A stretch of DNA of 64,000 nucleotides from assembly GCA_016744415.1 (NCBI GenBank), contig JADGEL010000002.1, forward strand, positions 372,001 through 436,000, given 5' to 3'. This document shows, piece after piece, positions 54,403 through 62,947 of this stretch. Numbering within the stretch: the first letter of the stretch is position 1; every line of letters starts with the position of its first letter. A model generated the notes under the pieces. The model searched no databases. It was not told the origin of the DNA and was given only the letters and a program-made list of their open reading frames with translations. A program made the position numbers and the translations under genes. Source of the stretch: Flavobacteriaceae bacterium (lineage in GTDB: Bacteria > Bacteroidota > Bacteroidia > Flavobacteriales > Flavobacteriaceae).

Positions 54403-54777
54403 ATGAAAAATGCAGTCAACTGGTTTGAAATACCAGTAACAGATTACAACAGAGCAAAACAATTTTATTCTACAGTATTTGGTCAAGATATTCAAGACCA
54501 TGACATGGGTGACAAACCAATGAAGTATGGTATTTTTCCATACGAAATAGGTAACGGTGTTGGAGGTGCTATTGTAGAAATGGAAGGAATGAATCCGTCT
54601 GCCGATGGTTCAACAGTTTATTTAAACGGAGGTGAGGACTTAAGTATATCTTTAGCCAAAGTTGAAAGAGCTGGAGGAAGTATCATCATGCCAAAAATGG
54701 AGATTGGTGAAAATGGTTTTATTGCTCAATTCATGGATACAGAAGGTAACCGAGTTGCCTTACATTCTATGACTTAA
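54403..54777 (+). CDS. VOC-family protein (glyoxalase/bleomycin resistance fold)
   Basis: About 124 aa from ATG 54403 (MKNAVNWFEIPVTDYNRA), the usual start of this family; the ATG at 54379 adds eight residues and lies on the predicted transcription start. The paired beta-alpha-beta-beta-beta modules of the VOC fold are seen: WFEIPVTDYNRAKQFYSTVF in the first and IGENGFIAQFMDTEGNRVALHS in the second. Function unspecific. It is followed closely by a WYL regulator. Confidence 0.85.
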   Translation: MKNAVNWFEIPVTDYNRAKQFYSTVFGQDIQDHDMGDKPMKYGIFPYEIGNGVGGAIVEMEGMNPSADGSTVYLNGGEDLSISLAKVERAGGSIIMPKMEIGENGFIAQFMDTEGNRVALHSMT

Positions 54778-54832
54778 ATTGCAAAATTATGAGATAGTGA
54801 ATCTGCTTTTGGTTCACTATCTTTGTTTATCA

Positions 54833-55519
54833 ATGACTCAATTAGTACGACTCATATCAATGCTAACCTTGTTAAAATCAAAGCGGATTTTAACAGCGAC
54901 AGAATTATCTCAAAAATTTGATATTAGCGTTCGGACAGTTTATCGTGACATCCGAAAATTAGAAGAATCCGGAGTACCTATTATCACCTTAGATGGAATT
55001 GGATATTCTCTCATGGGTGGTTATACGGTTGCTCCTGTGCAATTTAATGAAAAACAAGCAAATGCTTTAATAACAGCTCAGCATCTTGTACGCCAATCTA
55101 ATGACAAATCTTTGGTTAATGATTTTGATGAGGCGATGACCAAAATTAAATCGGTATTCAGAACTTCTATCCAAGAAAAAAGTGAATCGTTGAGTAATAA
55201 AATTCACATATTTAACAATCACTATGAAAATATAAGTAGTAATATCTTATCTGAAATTCAGTTAGCCATCACTAATTTTCGTCTTGTAAAAATACATTAT
55301 GCCAAGGTGTATACCGATGAAAAATCATTTCGAAAAATTGAACCGTGTGCTATGTATTCAACCCAAAACAAATGGATTCTAATTGCTTGGTGTCATTTAC
55401 GAAAAGATTATAGAGCATTTAGAATTGACAAAATTCAACATTTTAAGATTTCACAAGAAAATTTTAAAGACCGAAAATTTAGTTTGCAAGAATATTACTT
55501 CGCCAACAAACCTAAATAA
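54833..55519 (+). CDS. YafY-type HTH/WYL transcriptional regulator
   Basis: About 228 aa from ATG 54833 (MTQLVRLISMLTLLKSKRIL); a TTG at 54779 would add a hydrophobic leader unlike the family. The HTH_11 domain (about 5-60) has ATELSQKFDISVRTVYRDIR, and a WYL-type domain (about 130-220) has FRLVKIHYAKVYTDEKSFRKIEP and KWILIAWCHLRKDYRAFRIDKI. It is probably cotranscribed with the VOC gene and regulates it or a stress response. Confidence 0.85.
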   Translation: MTQLVRLISMLTLLKSKRILTATELSQKFDISVRTVYRDIRKLEESGVPIITLDGIGYSLMGGYTVAPVQFNEKQANALITAQHLVRQSNDKSLVNDFDEAMTKIKSVFRTSIQEKSESLSNKIHIFNNHYENISSNILSEIQLAITNFRLVKIHYAKVYTDEKSFRKIEPCAMYSTQNKWILIAWCHLRKDYRAFRIDKIQHFKISQENFKDRKFSLQEYYFANKPK

Positions 55520-55543
55520 CTCTTAATTAAAATTTACTTAAGA

Positions 55544-55772
55544 ATGAATGAAAAGTTATTAGATCATATAATTGCTATTTGTGATAAAAAAATGGCAACT
55601 AAAGGAGAGAATGTTGGACTTTCATTTTATGCTTTTTTTTTAAATAAAAATGATACCCCTAAAGCAATTATTTCAAATTGTAGAATGGTGGATCAAAACA
55701 AATGAATTAGATCATTTTGAAAAAGCATTAAAAATAAAAACACTTGTCCTAAAATGTAAAACTCAAGGCTAA
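55544..55772 (+). pseudogene. Small conserved-type gene with a frameshift
   Basis: ATG 55544 opens MNEKLLDHIIAICDKKMATK and continues to LNKNDTPKAI before ISNCRMVDQNK and a stop at 55703. In the +1 frame the protein-like continuation is QIVEWWIKTNELDHFEKALK to a stop at 55770. The two parts join smoothly near 55665 (KAI + FQIVEWW), so one extra base appears to break a roughly 75-residue gene. A T9 run at 55630 lies in the same gene. It may be a real pseudogene, a programmed shift or a sequencing error. It fills the gap between 55520 and 55892. Confidence 0.55.
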
Positions 55773-55892
55773 ACTCTTAACTATTTCCTAAAAAAACACC
55801 TAGACAACTATTTTGCTTACCATACGAATACTATCTTTGCTCCCGTTGATGCAAAAATGAACATGAATATAATGATGAATAGAACCTAAAAA

Positions 55893-57569
55893 ATGTCTGT
55901 TAAAAAAAAATGTTTTACATATTTTAATCAGAATATTTCGTATTTATCTTTACCTGATAAATTTACGTTTCCATTTTTTTATCAACCTCACCAATTATGT
56001 ATATTAGCGGCTAAAGAACTACAAGATCACATAGATACTCAAACTGAATGGAACCATAATTTTGGCTTAGAGACTACTAAAAAAAAGAACGCAATAGGTA
56101 AAATGTTTGGTGTTTTAGTCGTACAAAATCAACAAAATGAAATTGGTTATTTATCTGCATTCTCAGGAAAATTAGCAGAATCAAATCACCACTCAAAATT
56201 TGTTCCTCCAGTTTTTGATATACTCACTAAAAATGGTTTTTTTAACAAAGGCGTGGCTAAACTCAACACTCTAAACAGCCATATAGAAATACTAGAAAAA
56301 GACGAAAATTACAACGCACTCAAAGCACTTCTAAAAACAAAATCATTATTTGCTACTTGTGAAATTGAAGAGTTTAGAGAGCTTATGCGTTATGCAAAAA
56401 AGAAAAGAAAAGAACGCAGATTAAACGCTAAAAAAAATCTTTCTGAGCAAGATTATAAACTATTTTGTGATGATTTAATTAGAGAAAGTTTAGCATATAA
56501 ATATCAATTAGCTGTCGTTACAAAATCTTGCAATGAACGTTTAGATGATACTCAAGAAAAATTGAACGTTTTACAAAAAGAAATAGATGCTTTACAAACC
56601 AAGCGCAAAAATAAATCTGCTGCCTTACAACAAAAAATTTTTGAACACTATCAATTTTTAAATATTGATGGCAATAGAAAAGATTTAACAGAAATTTTTA
56701 CTAATACTCCTATAATAGCTGGAGCAGGAGAATGTGCTGCTCCAAAATTATTACAATACGCTTTTAAGAATCAATTAAAACCAATTGCGATGGCTGAATT
56801 TTGGTGGGGAATTCCTCCAAAATCACAAGTACGAAAGCATGGTAATTTTTATCCTGCGTGTCGTGGAAAATGTGAACCAATTTTAGGACACATGCTTAAA
56901 GGAATTGAAATGGATGAAAATCCATTGCTGATAAACCAAGCAGAAGGAAAACTATTAAAAATTGTTTTTGAAGATGAACATTTGGCAGTAATCAACAAAC
57001 CCTCTGAATTCTTGTCTGTCCCCGGAAAGACAATTCAAGATTCTGTGGCAACTCGTATGAAGCTTCATTTTCCGAATGCAACAGGGCCACTGATTGTACA
57101 TCGTCTTGATATGTCTACTTCAGGATTAATGCTAATTGCCAAGTCTTTAAAAATCCATAAGAATTTACAAAGTCAGTTTATTAAACGTACTATCAACAAG
57201 AGGTATATTGCCTTACTTGAAGGTGTTCTAACTGAAAATAATGGCTTTATCGATTTGCCATTACGTACAGATTTAAATGACAGACCAAGGCAATTGGTTT
57301 GTAACAAACATGGAAAAAACGCACGTACACGGTTTAAAGTTATTGAACGAAAAAATGAAAAAACGAAAGTATATTTTTTTCCTATTACAGGTCGCACACA
57401 TCAATTACGAGTTCATGCAGCACATAGTTTAGGGCTAAATACGCCTATTGTTGGTGATGATTTGTATGGCTCTAAATCAAACAGATTATACCTACATGCC
57501 GAATTTTTGGAGTTTACACATCCTATTTCTGAAAAAAGAATAAAAGTTCGTGTGGATGTTGAATTTTAA
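55893..57569 (+). CDS. RluA-family pseudouridine synthase with N-terminal extension
   Basis: 558 aa. The C-terminal roughly 210 residues are the RluA catalytic domain, with the catalytic aspartate D406 in VHRLDMSTSG, HLAVINKPSEFLSVPG before it and PITGRTHQLRVHAA after it. The N-terminal part includes a coiled-coil segment (about 165-260) and a conserved GAGECAAPKLLQYAF, AEFWWG and FYPACRGKC block with cysteines, found in this long subfamily. It isomerises uridine in rRNA or tRNA; the target position is not known. Confidence 0.9.
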   Translation: MSVKKKCFTYFNQNISYLSLPDKFTFPFFYQPHQLCILAAKELQDHIDTQTEWNHNFGLETTKKKNAIGKMFGVLVVQNQQNEIGYLSAFSGKLAESNHHSKFVPPVFDILTKNGFFNKGVAKLNTLNSHIEILEKDENYNALKALLKTKSLFATCEIEEFRELMRYAKKKRKERRLNAKKNLSEQDYKLFCDDLIRESLAYKYQLAVVTKSCNERLDDTQEKLNVLQKEIDALQTKRKNKSAALQQKIFEHYQFLNIDGNRKDLTEIFTNTPIIAGAGECAAPKLLQYAFKNQLKPIAMAEFWWGIPPKSQVRKHGNFYPACRGKCEPILGHMLKGIEMDENPLLINQAEGKLLKIVFEDEHLAVINKPSEFLSVPGKTIQDSVATRMKLHFPNATGPLIVHRLDMSTSGLMLIAKSLKIHKNLQSQFIKRTINKRYIALLEGVLTENNGFIDLPLRTDLNDRPRQLVCNKHGKNARTRFKVIERKNEKTKVYFFPITGRTHQLRVHAAHSLGLNTPIVGDDLYGSKSNRLYLHAEFLEFTHPISEKRIKVRVDVEF

Positions 57570-57659
57570 AATCATTGAAATTGTGTTTTACTTTTAATTT
57601 TACGCAAAACACCTAAACCTATTCTCCGTATTTTTACAATTGTCATATTAAATAACTCT

Positions 57660-58184
57660 ATGAAAAAAATATTATTCCTACTTATTCTTTTATCATTATA
57701 CGGATGTCCTAATGATGAAATCATTACACATGAAGAACCTCAAGAAGAAGCCTATTCATGTTGTGGAGAAAATCCTTTTGTGAGTACTAACATAAATATT
57801 CTAAATGAATTTCTAGGACAAATAAATGTTTTGACAATAGTTACCCCAAATAATGATGCTTTCAATGACCATTTGATAGTTGACAATTTGATACATTACC
57901 CTAATAATAAATTAACAATTTTTGATAAGAATGAAACTGTCATTTTTCAAACAGACTCATATGGATCTACAGGAATTGAGGACGTTTTTCCACGAATTTC
58001 AGATTACACGAATAACACACTTCCAATGGATGGTGTTTACAAATATAAATTGGTTATTGAAAATGAGGCTACTTTTCTTGAATACGGATTTATTTGCGTA
58101 ATCACCCAAGACTCAGATTCACTTATGAGTACAGTGGAGTGCAATCCAAATATTAATCCAGACCCAATTTTGACTTACAATTAA
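57660..58184 (+). CDS. Small lipoprotein resembling a T9SS type B C-terminal domain
   Basis: 174 aa. The lipobox is LYGC with C16 (MKKILFLLILLSLYGC). From about residue 60 the sequence follows the gliding-motility CTD pattern: VTPNNDAFNDHLIVDNLIHY, then NNKLTIFDKNETVIFQ (in the slot of IYNRWGxxVY), GVYKYKLVIENEATFLEYG. The CTD-like part is atypical: no final basic SLIRR/VYVSR-type end, and a tail of 20-odd residues. It may be a CTD-derived periplasmic or surface lipoprotein. Function unknown. Confidence 0.65.
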   Translation: MKKILFLLILLSLYGCPNDEIITHEEPQEEAYSCCGENPFVSTNINILNEFLGQINVLTIVTPNNDAFNDHLIVDNLIHYPNNKLTIFDKNETVIFQTDSYGSTGIEDVFPRISDYTNNTLPMDGVYKYKLVIENEATFLEYGFICVITQDSDSLMSTVECNPNINPDPILTYN

Positions 58185-58200
58185 TTTTAACTAATATACT

Positions 58201-58232
58201 TTGATAAACAAATCAAATTCTCAGTAATTTTG
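58201..58232 (+). promoter_or_regulatory. uvrB promoter
   Basis: TTG (58201-58203), a 21-base gap and TAATTTTG (58225-58232) match the Bacteroidota consensus. The ATG follows 4 bases after, so the mRNA would have almost no leader. Confidence 0.6.
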
Positions 58233-58236
58233 TTTT

Positions 58237-60225
58237 ATGAATTTTAAACTCAAATCAAATTTCAGCCCTACTGGAGATCAACCTCAAGCTATCAATCAAT
58301 TGGTCGAAGGGCTTAACAATGGTGATGATAGTCAAGTATTACTTGGCGTTACAGGTTCAGGAAAAACTTTTACCGTTGCCAATGTGGTAGAACAAGTCAA
58401 TCGCCCAACGCTGGTGTTGGCACATAACAAAACCTTGGCAGCGCAATTGTATCAAGAGTTTAAAACCTTTTTTCCAGAAAATTCGGTAGAGTATTTTGTT
58501 TCCTATTATGACTACTATCAACCCGAAGCCTATATTCCAGTTACAGGAACTTTTATCGAAAAAGATTTATCGATTAATGAAGATATAGAACGCATGCGAT
58601 TGAGCACCTCCTCTGCCCTATTATCGGGTCGTAGAGATGTATTGGTTGTGGCTTCTGTTTCTTGCTTATATGGAATCGGAAATCCCGTTGAGTTCAAAAA
58701 AAATGTAATCGAAATTGAGCAAGATCAAATCATTTCTCGTACAAAATTTTTACATCAATTGGTGCAAAGTTTATATTCGCGTACCGAAGAAGAAGTGAGT
58801 AGCGGAACTTTTAAGGTAAAAGGAGATATTGTAACAGTCTATCCTTCGTATGGAGATTACGCCTACAGAATTCACTTTTTTGGTGATGAAATTGAAGCCT
58901 TAGAAAGTTTTGATTTAGAGAATAATCAAGTGGTGGAAAAGTTTGAACAGCTCACCATTTATCCTGCCAATTTATTTGTAACATCACCAGATGTGATGCT
59001 ACAAGCCATTCATCAGATTCAGGATGACTTAATGAAACAATACGATTATTTTAAAGAAATTGGAAAACACCTAGAAGCAAAACGTTTAAAAGAACGCACC
59101 GAATTTGATTTAGAAATGATTCGTGAATTAGGCTATTGTTCAGGTATCGAAAATTATTCTCGTTATCTTGATGGTCGGGATCCAGGGACACGCCCTTTCT
59201 GTTTGTTAGATTATTTTCCGGATGATTATTTAATGATAATTGACGAGAGTCATGTTACGATTCCACAGACGCATGCCATGTATGGAGGCGATAGAAGTCG
59301 GAAAGAAAATTTGGTAGAATACGGTTTTCGTTTGCCAGCTGCAATGGACAACAGACCATTAAAATTTGAAGAATTTGAAGCTATTCAAAACCAAACCATT
59401 TATGTAAGTGCTACACCTGCGGATTACGAATTACAAAAAACAGAAGGTATTTTTGTAGAGCAAGTGATTCGCCCAACTGGATTGTTGGATCCCATTATTG
59501 AAGTCCGCCCAAGCTTAAATCAAATTGATGATTTGATTGAAGAAATTCAAGTGAGAGTTGATAAAGATGAACGTACTTTAGTAACTACGCTCACCAAACG
59601 TATGGCAGAAGAATTAACCAAATTCTTGAGTCGTGTCCATATAAGATGTCGCTATATTCATTCTGAAGTTGATACTTTAGAGCGTGTAGAAATTATGCAA
59701 GATTTACGAAAAGGATTGTTTGATGTTTTGATTGGTGTCAATCTTTTAAGAGAAGGGTTGGATTTACCAGAAGTTTCTTTGGTTGCCATTTTAGATGCTG
59801 ACAAAGAAGGTTTTTTAAGAAGTCATCGTTCATTGACGCAAACAATCGGTAGAGCAGCAAGAAATGTTGAAGGGAAAGCAATTTTGTATGCTGATAAAAT
59901 CACTAAGAGTATGCAACTCACCATCGACGAAACAGATAGGAGAAGAGAAAAACAAATTGCTTATAATACCGAGAATAACATCATTCCTACTCAGATAAAA
60001 AAATCATTGGACAACTCACTCATCAAAAGCAACGTCTCATCTTTCCATTATGACAGTGCAGAAAACAAAGCTGCAGAAGAAGAATTACAGTATTTATCAA
60101 AACCAATGATAGAACAACGTATCAGAGATAAACGAAAGTTAATGGAACAAGCAGCCAAAGCTTTGGACTTTTTAGTTGCTGCCCAACTACGTGATGAAAT
60201 CAAAGAGTTAAAAACGTATCTTTAG
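58237..60225 (+). CDS. uvrB: Excinuclease ABC subunit B
   Basis: 662 aa, full length. This is the damage-verifying helicase subunit of nucleotide excision repair. Features are FSPTGDQPQAI, Walker A GVTGSGKTF, the beta-hairpin block YFVSYYDYYQPEAYIP, helicase motif II DES, motif VI QTIGRAARN, and the C-terminal UVR domain (about 625-660) that binds UvrA/UvrC. The start fits the family N-terminus exactly, even though the promoter leaves almost no 5' leader. Confidence 0.98.
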   Translation: MNFKLKSNFSPTGDQPQAINQLVEGLNNGDDSQVLLGVTGSGKTFTVANVVEQVNRPTLVLAHNKTLAAQLYQEFKTFFPENSVEYFVSYYDYYQPEAYIPVTGTFIEKDLSINEDIERMRLSTSSALLSGRRDVLVVASVSCLYGIGNPVEFKKNVIEIEQDQIISRTKFLHQLVQSLYSRTEEEVSSGTFKVKGDIVTVYPSYGDYAYRIHFFGDEIEALESFDLENNQVVEKFEQLTIYPANLFVTSPDVMLQAIHQIQDDLMKQYDYFKEIGKHLEAKRLKERTEFDLEMIRELGYCSGIENYSRYLDGRDPGTRPFCLLDYFPDDYLMIIDESHVTIPQTHAMYGGDRSRKENLVEYGFRLPAAMDNRPLKFEEFEAIQNQTIYVSATPADYELQKTEGIFVEQVIRPTGLLDPIIEVRPSLNQIDDLIEEIQVRVDKDERTLVTTLTKRMAEELTKFLSRVHIRCRYIHSEVDTLERVEIMQDLRKGLFDVLIGVNLLREGLDLPEVSLVAILDADKEGFLRSHRSLTQTIGRAARNVEGKAILYADKITKSMQLTIDETDRRREKQIAYNTENNIIPTQIKKSLDNSLIKSNVSSFHYDSAENKAAEEELQYLSKPMIEQRIRDKRKLMEQAAKALDFLVAAQLRDEIKELKTYL

Positions 60226-60267
60226 TTGATGATTAATAGTGTTTTACTTTTGTAAGTTTTTAGATTT

Positions 60268-60345
60268 CGTCATTGCGAGTACAACGAAGCAATCTTATTA
60301 TTAAAAAGAGATTACGCGAAATTTATACAAATTTCTCGTAATGAC
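60268..60345. repeat. REP-like palindromic intergenic element
   Basis: CGTCATTGCGAG (60268-60279) is the near-perfect inverted match of CTCGTAATGAC (60335-60345), with AAGCAATCTT and AGAGATTACG pairing inside. It is the same family as the element at 29731-29834. Confidence 0.7.
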
Positions 60346-60372
60346 AACTGAAAATGGCGATGTTAACTAAGA

Positions 60373-61185
60373 CTAATCCCATACCGTATTCTCTAACCAC
60401 ACAACAGCATCTTGTAAGTAAGACACATAAACACATGAGTTAAAATGTTCTAAGCCATTAGCCGACACAAAAGTAATGTCAGAACCTGCAGCTACAGAAT
60501 CTTCTATATACCCTTGCGTAGTCTCAATTGGGAAAAGTTGATCATCAGAACCATGAATCGCATAAATAGGTTTTGCAAATTGATGCACTATACCACTCTG
60601 ACTTGTTGTTGCATAAGATGTTGCCATCGGAATTGCAGCGGTGAATAATGTTGAGTAATATTGTGAAAAGAAGAAAACTCCGTTACCTCCATCAGAATAA
60701 CCCATAACAACCGTTCTAGTGATATCAACATCTAAATATGAAGAAACCATATCAGTCAAAGCCTGTATTTGAATAATATTAAGGTCTTCGTACCATTGCA
60801 AACCATTAGAATTAGGGCTAACAATTATAGCATCCATATTGGCAAAACCAGGTTCAACCAAACAATCTGTAGATTTATGTGCATTTGGTGCAGTGGCCGT
60901 TGCACCTCCATGCAATCTCATAACCAAGGGAACCTTATTAGAACTACTTGCAGATGCAGGTACTATAATTCTAAAATTCCAGAATTGGCCAGCTACTATA
61001 GATTCTAACGTTAAATCATTTACACCAACATTAATAGCTAAATTTTGAAAATCTGTCCTCACATCATCTGCAGTCCTAATTGGTGCAGTAGTTGGTCCAT
61101 TATCATCACCAGAACTGCAACTTGCTACAATAAAAAACAAGAATAAAACTGATGCTACTTTTAAACTATTACTAATAAATTTCAT
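60373..61185 (-). CDS. Alpha/beta-hydrolase lipoprotein (PHB depolymerase/LpqC-like)
   Basis: 270 aa lipoprotein: the lipobox has C23 in VASCSS. The esterase core has PLVMRLHGGATATAPN with the oxyanion HGG, and the nucleophile S164 in VMGYSDGGNGVF; an aspartate (HGSDDQLFP) and a histidine (GLEHFNSC) near the C-terminus complete a triad. It is a serine esterase attached to the membrane, probably facing the periplasm or cell surface; the substrate is unknown. A T9SS-type CTD is absent. Confidence 0.85.
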   Translation of the reverse strand: MKFISNSLKVASVLFLFFIVASCSSGDDNGPTTAPIRTADDVRTDFQNLAINVGVNDLTLESIVAGQFWNFRIIVPASASSSNKVPLVMRLHGGATATAPNAHKSTDCLVEPGFANMDAIIVSPNSNGLQWYEDLNIIQIQALTDMVSSYLDVDITRTVVMGYSDGGNGVFFFSQYYSTLFTAAIPMATSYATTSQSGIVHQFAKPIYAIHGSDDQLFPIETTQGYIEDSVAAGSDITFVSANGLEHFNSCVYVSYLQDAVVWLENTVWD

Positions 61186-61252
61186 GTGTTAGGTTTTTTA
61201 TAAAAACTAAAAATACTGTAATAGAGAGTGTTATCAAAAAATATAATGTTAA

Positions 61253-61288
61253 AAAAAAGAGTTGTAACCTAAATTACAACTCTTTTTT
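61253..61288 (-). terminator. Intrinsic terminator of fsa
   Basis: A perfect 15-bp stem, AAAAAAGAGTTGTAA with TTACAACTCTTTTTT, around a 6-base loop, 33 bases after the fsa stop codon on the minus strand. Confidence 0.88.
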
Positions 61289-61321
61289 CTTTTCTATATT
61301 CACCAAAAGGCAAATACTATT

Positions 61322-61975
61322 TTAGTTTCCTTTTTTATAATCTGCTAAAAATTGAGCCAAACCAATATCAGTTAATGGATGTTTTAACAACCCTTCAATA
61401 GCACTCAAAGGCCCTGTCATTACATCTGCTCCAATTTTAGCACAGTCCATAATATGCATTGTATGTCTAACAGATGCTGCTAAAATTTGAGTTGTAAATC
61501 CATAATTATCATAGATTAAACGAATCTCAGAAATCAAGCCCAAACCATCAGTTGAGATATCATCTAAACGACCAATAAAAGGAGACATATATGTTGCCCC
61601 AGCTTTAGCAGCCAATAATGCTTGTCCTGCTGAGAAGATTAAAGTCACATTAGTTTTAATTCCTTTATCTGAAAAATATTTACACGCTTTTACACCATCT
61701 TTAACCATCGGAATCTTTACCACAATTTGAGGATGTAACGCAGCTAAAGCTTCTCCTTCTCTAATCATTCCTTCAAAATCTGTTGCGATAACTTCGGCAC
61801 TCACATCGCCATCAACAATATTACAGATATCAACATAATGTTTTAAAATATTGGTTTCTCCCGTAATTCCTTCTTTTGCCATTAATGATGGATTGGTAGT
61901 TACACCATCCAAAATACCTAATGTTTGCGCCTCTCTAATTTGATCTAAATTTGCTGTGTCAATAAAAAATTTCAT
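61322..61975 (-). CDS. fsa: Fructose-6-phosphate aldolase / transaldolase-like (TalC)
   Basis: 217 aa, the short transaldolase/FSA subfamily. Features are [24 protein letters not shown], the Schiff-base lysine K87 in [10 protein letters not shown], and [26 protein letters not shown]. It catalyses transaldolase or F6P aldolase chemistry in sugar phosphate metabolism. The sequence does not tell the two activities apart. Confidence 0.9.
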   Translation of the reverse strand: MKFFIDTANLDQIREAQTLGILDGVTTNPSLMAKEGITGETNILKHYVDICNIVDGDVSAEVIATDFEGMIREGEALAALHPQIVVKIPMVKDGVKACKYFSDKGIKTNVTLIFSAGQALLAAKAGATYMSPFIGRLDDISTDGLGLISEIRLIYDNYGFTTQILAASVRHTMHIMDCAKIGADVMTGPLSAIEGLLKHPLTDIGLAQFLADYKKGN

Positions 61976-62141
61976 TCTATGATTTTTAATAAGATTATTT
62001 CTACAAAAATAATCTTTTACAAATCATTAGCCTAATTTTAAAAAAACTCAGAAAACTGTTTATTACAATTTTAGATGAATGATTTATTATAAAGAAGTTG
62101 AAAATATTTTTCTCAAAAGAAGAAACTGTGAGAAACAAAAA

Positions 62142-62239
62142 ATGGCAAGCTACCTACATCACACTGCTACAACCTAATACCTTTGCTGCGTTCCCGCCCT
62201 GGAGGATTCAAAGGGAGCTAGTTGTGTAGGACTTGCCAC
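62142..62239 (-). ncRNA. ffs: Signal recognition particle RNA, small bacterial type
   Basis: Read on the minus strand, the RNA starts GUGGCAAG and ends CUUGCCA, closing a long hairpin. Its apical part carries CCAGGGCGGGAACGCAGCAA, the Bacteroidota version of the SRP domain IV loop (compare GGAAGCAGC of other bacteria). The helix is continuous through UCCUACACAAC and GUUGUAGCAGUGUGAUGUAGG. A T tract follows the 3' end. The 5' end is set by the promoter at 62242-62272. Confidence 0.85.
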
Positions 62240-62241
62240 TG

Positions 62242-62272
62242 CAAATTTACAATCAATTTTATCTTTAAACAA
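62242..62272 (-). promoter_or_regulatory. Promoter of the SRP RNA
   Basis: On the minus strand, TTG (62272-62270), a 20-base gap and TAAATTTG (62249-62242) match the Bacteroidota -33/-7 consensus, 3 bases ahead of the RNA 5' end. Confidence 0.7.
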
Positions 62273-62372
62273 TGTTTTTTTATCTTTTTTGTGTAACATT
62301 TTTAAGCGTTTGAATACTAACACCTATAGAAAATAAGAAGTGCTAAAAACCAAAACCATAACTTGTTTTTAG

Positions 62373-62380
62373 TATATTTG
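62373..62380 (+). promoter_or_regulatory. -7 element before the DUF4199 gene
   Basis: TATATTTG matches TAnnTTTG, 27 bases before the ATG at 62408. No -33 TTG at the expected distance. Confidence 0.4.
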
Positions 62381-62407
62381 TTAAACTTAAAAAAAAACTA
62401 ACTAAAC

Positions 62408-62932
62408 ATGGAAAATCAAACAACATCATTAAAACAAGTAATGTTAAGCTATGGCTTAATGTTAGGAGTAGCAACAATATTAATAAGTGTCATTAATTAT
62501 GCCATTGGAGATATTTATAAACCTCATTGGTCAAATCAAGTTATTGGATTATTAGCAATTGCTACTCTAATAGTATTAGGTATAAAAAAGTATAAAAATG
62601 ACAATACCTATTTATCTTTAGGACAAGCAATAAAAATTGGACTTGGTGTTGCATTAATTGGGGCTCTAATCTCATTAATGTATACTTTAGTTTTTATAAA
62701 AGTTATCGAACCGGAATTCATTCCAAATACCATCGAATTTGAAACACAAAAAATGTTTGATCAAGGACAAGGAGAAGAGCAAATCGAAATGGCTGTTGGT
62801 TTTATGAAAAATTACATGATGATAATGATTGTAGCAATGATAATTATCTCTAATCTATTTGTAGGATTCATTGTTTCTCTAATTTCAGGTGTAATCATGA
62901 AAGAAACTAACGAAGAGATTACAAGTATTTAG
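62408..62932 (+). CDS. DUF4199-family membrane protein
   Basis: 174 aa with four membrane segments (SYGLMLGVATILISVINYA, VIGLLAIATLIVLGI, a segment around GLGVALIGALISLMYTLVF, and MMIMIVAMIIISNLFVGFIV). It is typical of the Bacteroidota DUF4199 family, which has no known function. It is 15 bases upstream of the glycosyltransferase gene, a pairing I recall from other flavobacteria. Confidence 0.85.
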   Translation: MENQTTSLKQVMLSYGLMLGVATILISVINYAIGDIYKPHWSNQVIGLLAIATLIVLGIKKYKNDNTYLSLGQAIKIGLGVALIGALISLMYTLVFIKVIEPEFIPNTIEFETQKMFDQGQGEEQIEMAVGFMKNYMMIMIVAMIIISNLFVGFIVSLISGVIMKETNEEITSI

Positions 62933-62947
62933 AATAAAAAATATTTT

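Noticed and set aside
54779-54832. TTG start at 54779 for the WYL regulator
   Set aside because: The added segment is hydrophobic and unlike the family; MTQLVRLISMLTLL at 54833 is the usual N-terminus.
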